Shown piece after piece: positions 1-11,339 of a DNA stretch of 64,000 nt (its first letter is position 1; each line of letters starts with the position of its first letter). The notes under the pieces were generated by a model. The model saw only the letters and a list, made by a program, of their open reading frames with translations, made no database searches and was not told the DNA's origin. The stretch covers positions 26,956,508 through 27,020,507 of the forward strand of contig NC_088776.1 in assembly GCF_954871325.1 (NCBI RefSeq). The letters are read 5' to 3'. This DNA is from Gordionus sp. m RMFG-2023 (lineage: Eukaryota; Nematomorpha; Gordioida; Chordodea; Parachordodidae). Made by a program: the position numbers and the translations under genes.

Positions 1-1230
1 CAGTAAAAGCTTTTATGGAGTTAGAAGAGCCGATTATTTGCTATTACTGACATATCACAATGGCCTGAAAGAATATTTTTCTTAGAAGCAAGAAAATTAT
101 TGGATTCAATGCTTATTCCAAATTTTTTTTCTCATTAGAATGTACAACTATTTTATGTATTACTTTTCAAAAACATGATGACTTGATTAAGAAGATGAGA
201 ATAGCCGAGAGCATTTTATTAGAATTTAAGGAAATTAGGGCTAATGTTTATGAAGAATTTCATATTTTATATGTTATTGTTAAGTCAAAAGCAGAGCTAT
301 ACGTGATTAATATTTGTCTCACTCGACTTGCAGCAAGGCAAGCTCATAGTTAAAACATTAATATAGGATCAGTAGAAAAGTATATCTTAGATATAAATAC
401 ATTTATAAACCAAATAAATAAATAGTATTTAATTCATTATGCAGCACTTACCAATCTGCAAATATTATTTCCATAAAAGCCTTTCCAACCTTTTTCATAT
501 GGTGATAGAAAAAATAATATTTGTTGGATTTTTATCATGAAGATGTTAAAGTATCTTATGATGCCTTATTAGCTGAATAACTATGTTTATAAAATTAACT
601 ATGGTTGATACAGTCCCAAAAAATGCTATGGATGCTCTGCATTATTTCAAACACATTTTAGATTATATTCCCAATGTATTAAAAGGGTTTATATATATTA
701 GCAACTCTTCCCAATAGTAAACTAATGAGAGAACATTCTCTTTTTTAAGAAGAATAACAGAGCCCTGCAGAGGTACTATTTGCAGGGCACGACCCGGATT
801 TTTTTAAAGATTTTTACGGCTAAGCTCAATTTTCAGGCCCGGCTCGGTCTTTTTTAAAATAAAATTTTCAGGCCCGACCCGTATTTTTTAAAAATAAATT
901 ATATTTATTTTTGATTTTTATAGCTAATAATAACGATTTCAAATATAGGCTGTTTTAAAATATACAGTCCGGCCCGGATATTTTTTTTAAAAAAATTTTC
1001 AGGCCCGGTTTAGATGTTTTTTTTAAAAAATTCAGGCTCAGCCCGGGTGTTTTTTTTTAATTTCGGGCCTGGCCTGCAGATCTCTGAAAAACATACCAAG
1101 AAGTACAACTTTTGAAAGTAGATTGAAAGGTTTGGATCTTTTGAATATTCATAGGCATTTGACAACAAGCAAGGATGAGATAATTGAAAAATTAACTCAA
1201 TCCCAACGAAGATTGGATTTTACATTGTAA
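1..1230 (+). pseudogene. hAT transposase remnant (DUF4371/ZMYM-like), C-terminal part
   Basis: Degenerate transposase read on the + strand and cut by the window edge. Around 200-350 it reads 'MRIAESILLEFKEIRANVYE', followed by a tract ending 'RLAARQAHS' that resembles the 'PR..xRQxHR' motif of this hAT group. The end reads 'NERTFSFLRRI', resumes after an inserted element as 'RSTTFESRLKGLDLLNIHR' and finishes 'QRRLDFTL' with a stop at 1228-1230. That matches the hAT dimerisation tail (ERSFS..LRRIK.YLRST...RL.GL.LL.IHR). Stops and frame changes lie between the readable parts, and a miniature element splits the tail, so it is inactive. The N-terminal zinc finger and catalytic domain would lie upstream of the window. 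Confidence 0.75.
759..1086. mobile_element. Miniature element of the 'GGCCCGG' family inserted in the hAT tail
   Basis: The sequence alternates GC-rich 'caggcccggctcgg'-like motifs with poly-A/T runs. It ends 'ggcctgcagatctctg', the inverse of the 'tagagatctgca' end of the intact family member at 48573-48936. It separates two halves of one transposase reading frame, which marks it as an insertion. The target duplication is not clear here. It has no coding capacity. Confidence 0.7.
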
Positions 1231-1766
1231 ATATATAACATACAAAATACAATTATTCCCTACTTTTTGTGTATTAATTCATATTTCTAATATTTAAATT
1301 TTTTATACTTTATATATAAATTTTAAAGCTCAAAAAATTCAAATTTCTATTTTGGGCCATTTAAGTGATTCTTTACATATAATTTTTTTATAAATCACAT
1401 TAATTTAAAATTGTGTATTAGAAATATTTATTAGTCCTAATAAATTTATGCTTGATATTTTTAAAAAACAATAATATTTCTTAAAAAATTTTATTATCCC
1501 CCCCCCAGACCAAATTCCTGCGTACGCGCCTGAATACATAACAATTTTTTTTAATGCATTTTAAATTGATTAAATTTTTTAAATAAATACTGTAATGTAT
1601 TTTACTTATATCATAAATTAATAAAAGTAATTAATAAAGTTAAATTCTACCTTATTATAATTATTTTATTAAGAGCCTTTTAAAATTATCTAATATTATA
1701 TATCAATTGTAGCTTAGATATTCCCTCTAATAAGAACTTGCTAAAATAATTATATATAAAATATAG
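1231..1766. other. AT-rich stretch without a gene
   Basis: No reading frame of note. A poly-C tract near 1499-1508 is followed by 'cctgcgtacgcgcctg', which looks like the end of an eroded transposon. The other end was not identified. Confidence 0.5.
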
Positions 1767-2518
1767 TAGGGATGTGCCGATATTTTTTATCGGATCAGGC
1801 CGATTTCACCCATTTTTAAATATCGGTTATCGGCCAATATTATAAAATTTGATCCGATATAAATGGGCTTCTTTAACAAAAATAAAATGTTATAGAATTT
1901 TTAACTAAAATCATTTATTTTTCAAAATAAAATCGAAAATCATTTTTATGTATATTTTTTTAATAATAATAATTAATTAATAAACATTCTGCCATATTGT
2001 TATTTTTTTGCGCATTCTGTTTATAAAAGTGTGCGATATTCTCTTCAGAATCTGTTTTTAGTGAAGCTGTGATATTGACAGTTACTATCACCGCAAGCTG
2101 ACCTCTGAAAAATTGGAAATATTGGTATTTCTAAAAAGAAATCTTCGATATATTTATGTTAAATATTATTTTAAATATTTATTTCAAATTTCATAATATA
2201 ATTGTTTATTACTTATTATGTATATAGATTAATGTTATAACTTATTATATAAAAGTGATTTAATAATAAAAATATTTTATATACTTTTAGAATTGCAATT
2301 GAATTGAATATAAACTATAACTGATCATTATAATATATTTAAATGACATAAGTTATGGTATAGTTAAATTATAGATGTTATACTAATAAAAAGTATATTA
2401 AAAATTAAAACCATTGGTATCTTTACAGAATACAAAATTAGATATGATATCAGATGGGTAAAGGGCCGATATCAAAATATCGGATCGGCCTCCAAAAATT
2501 GGTATCGATACACCCCTA
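1767..2518. mobile_element. Non-autonomous hAT-like element, 752 bases (copy 1 of 2)
   Basis: Starts 'tagggatgtgccgatatttt' and ends with the inverse of 'taggggtgtatcgatacc'. Both ends carry repeated 'atcgg..ccgatat' subterminal motifs. Flanks 'aaatatag' and 'aaatatat' resemble an eroded 8-base duplication. The copy at 16401-17120 lies in the same orientation and is alike along most of its length. No transposase is encoded. Confidence 0.8.
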
Positions 2519-2559
2519 AAAAATATATATCCAAAATAATTTTAATTTGACAATCAACC

Positions 2560-3257
2560 ATCTTCTACAAAAAAATTTAATAACAATTATCTAAGAGGAA
2601 CTTAAGTATAGGTATTATTATGTTAATAATTATAAAATAAAAATGTATAATATACTTTAATATGTTTAACAAAGTTAGTAGGAGTTTGTTGAACCTTTAA
2701 TAACTTTTTTACTTTTGCAATTTTGACATTCAGCTTGTACCTTGTTCTTTTTCATATGAATCACTTTATAAAATTTTTCATCTAGAATTTTAAGATTCGG
2801 ATTTGATTCAGGAGAACCTATCTCCATAATTTCATCTTCACTACTATGATTGTTAAACATTCTACAAATTAAAAAATATTACATATAAAATATATTCTTC
2901 TCTTATTTAGTTTTAGTGTTGTTATCTTTATCTATCTTTGTGACCTGTAAAACTTCCAACTAATTTTGGTTATCAATATATTTAAAATATAATGGGAAAA
3001 AATAAAGAAAATAATACAAGAATTCATGAAGAAAATAAAGTTACATTGGGTGATATGTAAATGTTTTAAACATGAATATTAAAAAGGTATCTGTATCTTT
3101 TTAAAGAAAATTAAAAAGATACAAGATTCTTTTCAAAATAAAGGATCGTAGATACTGATACTTGTATCTTATTAAAAATGTCAATAAGATACTGAGTACA
3201 AGATACAAAAGTATCTTGTATCTTAGATACAAGTATTCACGGTACTGCCAAACTCTC
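2560..3257 (-). mobile_element. 5' end of a BED-finger hAT transposon
   Basis: Read on the - strand, the element starts near 3257 with 'agagtttggcagtaccgtg'. It continues through clustered 'gatacaagtatct' motifs (3060-3240) into a BED-finger exon at 2675-2860. The far end of a related hAT at 40705-40723 reads 'agagttgggtaggtcctccg', so both ends of the family are present in the window on separate fragments. The rest of this copy is missing; the miniature element at 1767-2518 follows. Confidence 0.6.
2675..2860 (-). pseudogene. hAT transposase N-terminus with half BED zinc finger
   Basis: Reads from a Met at 2860: an acidic start, then 'KVQAECQNCKSKKVIKGSTN'. The C-x2-C pair and the 'VIKGST' step match the first half of BED fingers in hAT transposases. 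The His pair expected about 20 residues on is not in this frame, because the reading ends after 'STNSY'. Either an intron follows or the copy is truncated. It sits about 200 bases inside the hAT end at 3257, as expected for a first coding exon. Confidence 0.6.
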
Positions 3258-3577
3258 TAGATGACTAACTTTATTTTATATGGTTGATAGATTTTGTTAG
3301 GTTTTGTGACCTCTGGAATGTTTATCTTGTTGATTAACCTGCCACTTTCTTTGTTTGATGAGAGATTAATCAAAATTTGTACAATCACCCAGTCTACATG
3401 AGCGATGGGTGTAGGAACAGTTTGCATCCAATTTCCTTTATGGGGGTTAGAGTATAAGCATTTAAAGGGAGTGTAGACGTAGGATAAATTTTTTGGGGAG
3501 TTATCTATTAAATTTCTTAGATAAAATAGGGCAAAACGTATTGCTGTAAAAATTAATACTTTTATTATAAACCTCAT
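3257..3577 (-). pseudogene. Repeat-borne coding remnant, copy A ('GRLINKINxPE' family)
   Basis: A 106-codon reading frame on the - strand that I cannot name. Its C-terminal half reads 'GRLINKINIPEVTKPNKIYQ' and then 'PYKIKLVI'. The same peptide occurs at 10730-10844 as 'GRLINKINVPEIMKPIKIFQ' and 'QYKIKLVI'. The same frame with mainly conservative changes in two dispersed copies suggests descent from a translated mobile-element protein, not a chance frame. A 'GNWMQTVPTPIAHVDW' block precedes it in this copy only. Confidence 0.4.
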
Positions 3578-3589
3578 ATTAGTACACAG

Positions 3590-4345
3590 CCCGTCAAAAA
3601 TGACGGGGAATGAGAATTTTGTTCTTTCTTTTACGATAGATGTTTCCTTTTATGTAAAAATCAAATCCAATTTTTATTCTTTTTGCCCCCCCCCTTCCCA
3701 TTTAGGTCAAGTCAAACCCATTAAGACTAAGAGTGAATGCTATTTTTTGAGTCAAAATTTTAAATTAGCTTTTACCTCATATCAAAATTCTTTGTTAAAA
3801 TATTACTTATTACATATGTCTAATATTTAATATTAAAAAATCCCAAGCCAGGTCCAACCCACAATAATTTTAAAAAAATTTCCCCAAGCCCAATCAAAGG
3901 TAATAATAATTTTGATAGTTCAGAAATAAAATCGGCCCAGGCCTTTAAAAAAATTTTTTTTAGGCCAATTATATATTGCACACAATCATAGACATTATTT
4001 TCCAAAAAATAACAATTTTTGGAAAATGTTTCTGTTATCCTTTTATTTAATGTTAATTTAAAAGGATTAGAGATTCTATCAGTAAACCTATATTCATAGC
4101 AAACAATATACTATAATAATGCATTCATTTTAAATGTGAGTTTTTAATTGAATTCATGTTGTAAAAAATAACTCTTTTACGTTCACAATATTTTGATAGT
4201 TGTTAGTAGAGCAAAAATTATTCTTTTTAAAATTTATAAAGGGAATACTATATAATTAAAAAGGTATGATTAATAAAGTAGAAATATCATTTTTTTAGGG
4301 GGGGGGGGTAGGTATTAATATTTGAGGGAGGTTTGCATACAGTGA
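3590..4345. repeat. Dispersed repeat with 'cccgtcaaaaatgacggg' hairpin, copy 1
   Basis: Begins with the perfect stem 'cccgtcaaaaatgacggg', then a poly-C tract near 3687, 'actaagagtgaatgctattt' and 'cccaagccaggtccaaccca'. Homologous blocks recur at 6487-7190 and 7196-7640, and the stem alone at 41167 and, eroded, at 52863. A poly-G tract closes it near 4300-4310. No protein was recognised. Confidence 0.6.
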
Positions 4346-4875
4346 ATATCGCGTTATGTAGGCGTTGCAATTACCAAGAGTGGTTAAGACAAAGTCTATT
4401 TTCTAAAAGAAAAACAAACGAAAATTTAAAAAATAAGGATAATGTATCCTGCAGAGGAGTCAATATTAGGTTCAACTTCGCGAATATCATCAGTAGCTAA
4501 GATAGTTATAATCTAAAATGTAAGAAAGTATAAGAACATTTATCCATTTTTAGTAGTGTTGCAAACGAACGCGTTCAATTTTTTGAAAAAAATAATGAAC
4601 GGCGTTCCTTTTATTTTTGACAAACTTTGAACGTGAACGCGTTCCTTTTTTATGATGAACGCGTTCGAATTTAACGTTCGTTTAATTTTAAAAATACTTT
4701 ATTTTTATTTATTTGAAAAATTTAATATTTCCGAGTTTTTTTTAAAAAAGTATTATTTACATTTTTTAATCGGCTGTGTATTTCCTTTTCACATTTCAAT
4801 TTTTTTAACACGCCATTTTTTTAGTTTATTAATTTGAATATTATTGTTTATATTTTAATTTAATAGATTAGCATA

Positions 4876-5029
4876 AGCATGGATATTATTATTTAATCCT
4901 CATCATCTGATTCTGAAAATCCAACAATAAATGTTTTTAATAAATTCCCGACGCTAAAAGAGTTATTTATTAAGTATAATACCGCAATCCACTCATCTAC
5001 CCTTGAGCGCGTTTTTACTATGCGTTTTT
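4876..5029 (+). pseudogene. hAT transposase C-terminal tail
   Basis: Reads a serine-rich stretch, then 'FPTLKELFIKYNTAIHSSTL' and 'ERVFTMRF' followed by a stop. This is the hAT dimerisation signature 'KYNTAIPSSA..ERLFS'. The proline is replaced by His and 'LFS' by 'VFT'. Everything N-terminal to it is absent from the element, so the element depends on another source of transposase. It is in the same family group as the tail at 40203-40291. Confidence 0.75.
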
Positions 5030-5154
5030 AATATAGCTAATGCTGATTAACTGCCAAGCGTTCCTGTTTATCAGATGAAAATTTAAAAAATATTGTTATT
5101 AAAAATTAATAAGAAAAATTTTTTATAAATAAGAATATCTTTTTATTTGATCAG

Positions 5155-5545
5155 TTAAAACTGCCATGGAGAAAAATGCAACCAATAACAAGTACGATAA
5201 TTTAAACGAATTCCTATTAGCTTATAGAAACACCCAGCACACGACTACAGGACAAACTCCAGCACGGATGATGTTTGGACGGAATGCTCGGAATCATCTT
5301 GAAATGATTAAAGAAACCCATGAGAGCAAACAAGACGATACGCACGAAGATCAAAGAGGTACATTTTTCAAGATAGGACAATCAGTATGGACGAAAACTT
5401 ATAGTGACAAAGTTAAGTTGATCAAGGGGACTATAGTGGGCCGATCGGGGAAGTTCATACTGTGGATACCGCTAAGGGCCAGTGGGAGAGACATAAGGAT
5501 CAAATTAAATCTTTTTAAAAAAGGGAGATGTTATGAAATCTTAAG
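5155..5545 (+). mobile_element. Ty3/Gypsy LTR-retrotransposon fossil fragment (integrase C-terminal region)
   Basis: Contains the end of a Gypsy-type integrase, with 'LLAYRNTQHTTTGQTPARMM' followed by 'FGRNAR'. This is the 'AYRNT.H..TG.SPA.LMFGR' signature. A downstream 'VWTK.Y' block is followed by a purine tract and 'tgttatgaaatc', which looks like the start of a 3' LTR. Only this end of the element is present. It lies inside the hAT at 4554-6113, as a nested insertion or captured piece. Broken fossil. Confidence 0.75.
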
Positions 5546-6129
5546 GAGATATTATTATTTTTATTTCTTTTATCGATTTTTTTGAATTGTGACTAATTTT
5601 TTTTTTGACCAATTCTTGGAATTTGTATTTTTTGAAAAAGATTTTTTTTGTTTTTTTCTTAGAAAATGAAAATGAAAAATTATAATTTTTTGGAAAAAGA
5701 TTTTGTTTTTTTTTCTTCGCAAAATGAAAATAAAAAAGTTGTATGAAAAATAATAAAATTGAAAAAAAGAAAATCCATTTCAGCATTAAGGAAATATATT
5801 ATTTAAGATTACGTAAATCTCGACTTAGAAATTCGGCGACTTAGCAATAGCAATTCAACAAATAAGAAATTTAACATATTATATGAGTTTATCATTATAT
5901 TATCAAAATAAAACTATATATTTTAATAAATATAAGACATTTATTTATATAAGATTCAATTTAAAAATAAAATATATCATAAAATTTTGAACGGTTCATG
6001 AACGTGAACGCGTTCCTTATTTTTGAAAGTGAACTTGTAAGTGAACGAGTTCGATTTTTGTCAGTGAACGTTGAAAGCGAACGTTGATTTTTTTAGAAAT
6101 GTTTACAGCACTAATTTTTAGTATATATA

Positions 6130-6486
6130 TATATGGATAACTTGTAGCCAGGGTTTTCCTAAGGGTAGGGATTAAAAAATTTCTGGGGGTTTCGCCCCCA
6201 GACTCTATTTTGGGCGGGCCTTCGGTCCGCTTTTGCCCGGCCTTCGGCTGGGTTACTTTAGTCTATATAGAGTCATAAAATATTTTTACAAGAGAGGAGG
6301 TTATTTTATAAAAAAAAACCTGGAACAAATATGAAATTCATTTTTATTAGTTTATATAAAATATAATAAATTGTATATACATTAATATAAGAGCATGGTA
6401 ATAATTTATTCCAAACAAGTATAAGAAATTTATTTATAAAAAGTAAATAGACATATAGTTGATATTCCTCTATTATATAGAACTAG
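6130..6486. repeat. Dispersed repeat with 'ggccttcggc' stems, copy 1
   Basis: Starts 'gtagccagggttttcctaag' and carries the small hairpins 'gggggtttcgccccc' and 'gcccggccttcggctgggt'. It continues with 'agcatggtaataatttattc' and 'agacatatagttgatattcc'. The same order of blocks is found at 11340-11690. No coding potential was seen. Confidence 0.65.
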
Positions 6487-7640
6487 TAGATAACCCGTCA
6501 AAAAGGACAGGGAATGAGAATTTTCTTCTTATATTTATGCTAGATGTTACCTGTTATTTGAAAATTATATCTAATTTTATTCTTTTTACCCCCTTCCCCC
6601 TTCAGGCCAGGTTCAATCCATTAAAACTAAGACTAAATACTATGGTTTGAGTAAAAAAAATTTACAGCTTTTACTTGATAATACCAATATGTTAAATTTA
6701 CTGATCATTTATACATAATATTTAATATTAAAAAAAATTCCCAGGTAAAATACTAAGTCATAATAATTTTGAAAAATTCATCCAAGCTGAATGAAAGATC
6801 ATAATAATTTTGGTAGTTGAGAACTGAAATAAAACATTTAAATAATCATAATGAATTTAAAAATACAATAAAAATCAGACTTTCATGGGCCTTGGTTTTT
6901 TGATCAGGCCGAGCCCATGCCTGCAAAATAACTTGTTTTGCCAATGTCCGACCCATAGTTAATAATAAAAAAATTATCAAACGTCTAAGCTCATAATTTT
7001 CCCCAAGCCCAGCCCAATATAATTTATAAAAATATTTTCCAAGCCCAGTCCAACTCATAATAATTTTATAAAAATTTTTCTCAAGCCTGGCCAACCCATA
7101 GTAATTTTCAAAATTTTTCCCCAAACCTAGAGATAGGTAAATCTCTAAAAACCATATCTATTTTTTATTCTATCTTAACCCAGCTCATCCCTACTTCAGA
7201 CCAAGGCCAACCCATTTAGACTAAGAGTGAATACTATTTTTTTGAATAAAAATAATATTTAAATTAGCTTTTACCTGAGGGCCATATAAATATTCTGTGT
7301 TAAATATTACACCTATGCCTAATATTAAAAAATTCCCAAGCCAGGTCCACGCACTTGGGAAAATTTTCTCAAACCTGCCAAAGACCATAATAATTTTGGT
7401 AGTTGAGAACTGAAATAAAATATATAAAAAGTCACAATGCATTTAAAAATACAATCAGAATATGAAAGTTGCATGGGCCTTGGTTTTTGATCAGGCTTGG
7501 CCATGTCTTCAAAAGAAATTATCAGGCCAATTTCTAGCCCATATTTAAAATTAAAAATTTTTTTGAAAAATGTTTGGCAAGCTACGTCCAAGTCCAAATT
7601 AATTGTGAAAAATATTTCCCAATCCCAGAAAAACTCAGAA
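6487..7640. repeat. Two successive units of the 'cccgtc' dispersed repeat
   Basis: Unit one (6487-7190) starts 'cccgtcaaaaaggacaggg'. Unit two (7196-7640) starts near 'ccaaggccaacccattta'. Both contain 'aataattttggtagttgaga' (near 6809 and 7388) and 'catgggccttggttttt' (near 6885 and 7470), about 580-595 bases apart. The many 'caagcccagcccaa' motifs are internal to the repeat. Frames read through here are by-products of the repeat. Confidence 0.6.
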
Positions 7641-8009
7641 TAATTAATTTTTTCCTTGGATCCTGAAAAATATAAGAGGTTTATAAGAATTAAATCTGTC
7701 TAATATATGTATATTAATTAAGAAAATTTTTCAAAATTATCATCAATTGAAGGGGAAATATCTGATTTACCTATCATTATATGAAATTCATGAATACACA
7801 TTAAAGTACCATGCTGAAAATATGTTCATCCTAATTTAATTTTAAACAAACCACCACCTATTCAAATGATTTATTATTTAGTTACAGATTATAAAATTAA
7901 ATTTAAGAAATTGATATTAAATTACAATAGAAAAAATAAAAAGATATTTTAAGTTATCAAATAATAGGATATTAACTACAATCATAGTCAAATTATATAT
8001 AAGTATAAC

Positions 8010-8126
8010 AAAAATGTTATTCATTTCATCAAAAATGTTATACATTTCATCAAAAATGTTATACATTTCATCAAAAATGTTATACATTTCATCAAAAATT
8101 TTATACATTTCATCACAAAAATGTTA
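8010..8126. repeat. 21-base minisatellite, about 5.5 copies
   Basis: Unit 'aaaaatgttatacatttcat' plus c, nearly identical in each copy. Because 21 is a multiple of three, the - strand gives a false repeated heptapeptide (MYNIFDE). No surrounding gene supports translation. Confidence 0.9.
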
Positions 8127-8602
8127 TAATAAGTTATGAATTCTACAATTATGAAGTTATGAGAAAATATAAAACACTATAGTATAATAGATTGAATTAT
8201 TTAATGGTAATTGAAGTATTAGTAAGTGGACAATTTTTACAAAATTATTTAATTCTTTATTTTATTCTTCAAAATATAACACTGCTAATAATCTCTGCAA
8301 TTTCTCTTGGAATATCTGTAAATTTTCTTTTAAACCATACAATAAATATATTACAATAACTCAGATCGTAACATTAAAAGATGCTGGAAAATAAGGATCT
8401 ACTATATGTCAAACAATATATATGGTTAAAAGAATTGATGATATTACCAAATATTCTTGTAAAATATTAAATAGCAAAAATATAAATTAGTTTTTTAACT
8501 TTTTTAAAAAAAATTTCGGGCCGGGGCGAGCTTGAAAAATTAGGCTCGATGCAGATCACTAACATATCTTTTAATAAATAACTAATAATTGAATCATATC
8601 AT
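8127..8602. other. AT-rich stretch with one eroded miniature-element end
   Basis: No gene seen. At about 8513-8562 'tttcgggccggggcgagctt' leads to 'gatgcagatcacta', one terminus of the 'GGCCCGG' miniature family (intact copy at 48573-48936). The opposite terminus was not found nearby. Confidence 0.5.
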
Positions 8603-9494
8603 ACATTTTGAATATTTTAATTTTTTTAAAACTTAAATGTTTCCAAAATGTTGTTATTAATGTGAAAATTATAAGGATTTTTTTAAAACATTATGGACGC
8701 AGCTTAAAGTAAAATTTTAGTTAATTATTATTCAATAAATTTTTTGGATTTAAAGAAAAGTTATTTGGAGAATAGAATAATATTTCTTAAAATTATAAAA
8801 ATAAAATTTGGTATCTATTCTATCTCCAGTTTTGGAATAATAATAAAAATGATTATTTTAGAAAGGAACTATTAAATATACACATGAATTTCATATAAGA
8901 CCTACACTTTTCATAAAAAAATATTTAAATGCTTTTAAGACCTTCATAAATATTCTTTTAACTTCTCCCTTAACAATCAATCTTAAATGCTATGTATACC
9001 TAATAAATTAAGACCCTGGATTTTGACCCTTACCAATAATCTTCTAAATAGCCAATGGATACCACCACAGAGTTTTTTTGACACAATCAGGTTGACCTCA
9101 TATTTGATTTAAATCTATGATAGGAGGTCTTTGTTTAAAAGTTAATTTTATGAAGGTCTTAAAAGCATTTAAATAATTTTTTATGATAAGTGTAGGTTTT
9201 ATATGAAATTCATGTGTATATTTAATAGTTTCTTTCTAAAATAATCATTTTTATTATTATTCCAAAACTGGAGATAGAATAGATACCAAATTTTATTTTT
9301 ATTATTTTAAGAAATATTATTATATTCTCCAAATAACTTTTCTTTAAACCCAAAAAATTTATTGAATAATAATTAACTAAAATTTTATTTTAAGCTTCAT
9401 CCAAAATGTTTTAAAAAATCCTTAAAATTTTCACAAATTAATAACAACACTTTGGACACAATAAAGTTTTAAAAAAGTTAAAATATTCAAAATG
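8603..9494. mobile_element. Long palindromic (foldback) element, about 355-base arms
   Basis: The left arm, 8603-8958, starts 'cattttgaatatttt' and includes 'ggtatctattctatctccag' and 'catgaatttcatataa'. The right arm, about 9138-9494, is its inverse with scattered differences. The spacer of about 180 bases is unique. No coding frame was found. The arms look well preserved (near 90 percent by eye), so the inversion is not ancient. It could be a non-autonomous DNA element or a local inverted duplication. Confidence 0.8.
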
Positions 9495-9880
9495 TTTATC
9501 AAAGTATACTTTAAAAATAGTTTTGATAACAAAATTGTTTTTCCCCTAAATTCCTTGAGACATACTGTGACATTAAAACTCTCCTTTATTCTACCCAGTT
9601 TGAAGTTTAAATTTCTTTGAAGCCAATTTTAAAAGACTTGAATATTCCAATATATTAACGTTTCCTGTAGGTTAACTATATAAACTATAACAAAAACCTT
9701 ATGAAGTGAAGATGTTAATATGTGTTATAAAATTGAATGAATGTTAAGGTTTTTACATGATTATTATTGGACCGATTACCCTATAATTATTTTTATTGGA
9801 CAATATTTTTTTAAAGAACACTATTGGCTAAATTTGATTGTCGTTATTTGAGGCTTATTATAATAGATTGCTTACAAAAT
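9495..9880. other. AT-rich stretch without a gene
   Basis: No gene seen. The segment 'ctattggctaaatttgattg' near 9822 recurs near 53881 in the last ZIP13 intron, so part of it is a dispersed repeat. Confidence 0.4.
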
Positions 9881-10715
9881 ACTAGGTAAAATTCCCCTTT
9901 TACAGACATATTTGACAGTTAGAGAATATAGTTAATATTTTACAAAATTTACTAATCAATGCTTGATAATAAATATATCAACAATTAGCTTTCAATTATA
10001 TAATGCCATCTATTTATTTTAAATAAAAAATGATATTAAAAAATAATCTTCATATTATTTATCTCACAATGTCTTTAAAAGATATTTCTGATGTCCTTAT
10101 CAATATTTTATAATATTCTGTAAATATATAATTCGCTATATTGGTAGAAATTATTTGATTGTCCTATGATAATTGATAAAATTAGATATACTATAAATCT
10201 ACGACATATAATATTCCAATGTTTGTATTGTGCTTTAATTTTTTATTTAATTTAGGATTTAATTTTATCTATAGTTTTATAATTATAATTTACTTTTATT
10301 AAAATAAATAAATTAAAATTACTCACTTTATAAAAATTTATATTTGATATATTATATTATTTAGTAATTTTATGGATCTATTATTATTAATTATAATACA
10401 TTTCACTTTTGTCTTAAGACTTACCTTTGGCTTATATACCATTTCTTAAAAACATTTTTGGTTAACTTTATATATAAATGCTTTTTTCCAAAAATGTAAA
10501 AATTATGATGAATAGTTTTATAAAAAAAATATCAACTTTTACATTATTTCTTTCAAATTATTTTTTAAGATATAGGCATACATTTTCGAAAATCAGGGAG
10601 TAGGGGGAGGACTAAGGGGGATATTTTTTATTAAAAATGATATTCACAAAAAGTGATAAATTTCTGAAGGGGGGAGGGAATTTCTCCTTGCTCCCAGCCC
10701 TTGGCTACGCCTATG
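9881..10715. repeat. Direct repeat unit A (about 820 bases)
   Basis: Begins 'tactaggtaaaattcccctt', passes 'tgataattgataaaattaga' and 'ctacgacatataatattcca', and ends 'ccttggctacgcctatgg'. The same order of blocks recurs at 11690-12525 in the same orientation, with small indels. The unit ends in the poly-G/C region 'ctgaaggggggaggg'. Confidence 0.8.
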
Positions 10716-10719
10716 GATG

Positions 10720-10844
10720 ACTAACTTTATTTTGTATTGTTGGAAGATTTTGATAGGTTTCATGATCTCTGGAACGTTTATTTTGTTGATTAACCTGCCG
10801 TTTTTTTTTATTATTAACAGATAAATCAGCAACTGTACAATCAT
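10720..10844 (-). pseudogene. Repeat-borne coding remnant, copy B ('GRLINKINxPE' family)
   Basis: Second copy of the conserved peptide at 3257-3577, reading 'GRLINKINVPEIMKPIKIFQ' and then 'QYKIKLVI' on the - strand. Downstream it also shares 'gaggttaagacagaacctg', which corresponds to 'gtggttaagacaaagtct' near 4380. The middle block of copy A (about 3390-4365) is absent here. Function unknown. Confidence 0.4.
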
Positions 10845-10859
10845 TAAGAGAGGTTAAGA

Positions 10860-11339
10860 CAGAACCTGTTATTTAAAACAAAAATAAAAAAAACTCCCAG
10901 AGTAGTCACCATTAGATGTGCCTCTCTAATTGATATCTGAAATACATATATATATAATTTATTTCAATATAATGTAATTTACTTCAAATTTGCCCAACAC
11001 TGTAATTTAAATTTCACGTGTAACCAATTAGTTCTAATTTTACTTAAATGTATCATTTTACTTCAAATCTGCATAGCATTATAATTAAAGTTTCATGTGG
11101 CCCATTGGAATTGAATTTACCTGAATACTGTTCAGTTAACGTATTTATTTTTTTTGATATTTTTAGCTAAAAATATATAAATATGTACCGATGACATGAC
11201 GTCACGAATGATATAGCGAGGACATCGGAAGATTATAATATAGATAATGACTTTTAGAAATATATACAGGGTCGTAAAGGCGGTCAATTAACTGGTAAAA
11301 TTTGGTCAATACTATAAAATATTATTGGTGAATATATAG
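10860..11339. other. Inter-repeat sequence without a gene
   Basis: AT-rich with no supported gene. Two blocks near 10975-11020 and 11050-11095 are loosely similar ('tttacttcaaattt', 'tttcatgtg') and may be a short decayed duplication. Confidence 0.35.

Larger units (their letters stand above)
4554..6113 (+). mobile_element. hAT transposon, 1560 bases, with perfect 8-base target duplication
   Basis: Ends read 'tagtgttgcaaac' and, inverted, 'tagtgctgtaaac'. They are flanked on both sides by 'atttttag' (4546-4553 and 6114-6121). Both ends carry repeats of 'gaacgcgttc' and 'gaacgtgaacgcgttc', probably transposase-binding subterminal motifs. Inside are a hAT transposase tail (4876-5029) and a Ty3/Gypsy fossil fragment (about 5155-5545). 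The clean duplication argues for a fairly recent insertion. Confidence 0.9.

Noticed and set aside
5541-5786. 81-codon Phe/Lys-rich frame on the - strand
   Set aside because: Low-complexity A/T tract with no domain or conservation.
7917-8108. 63-codon frame with repeated MYNIFDE
   Set aside because: Caused by the 21-base minisatellite; no supporting gene structure.
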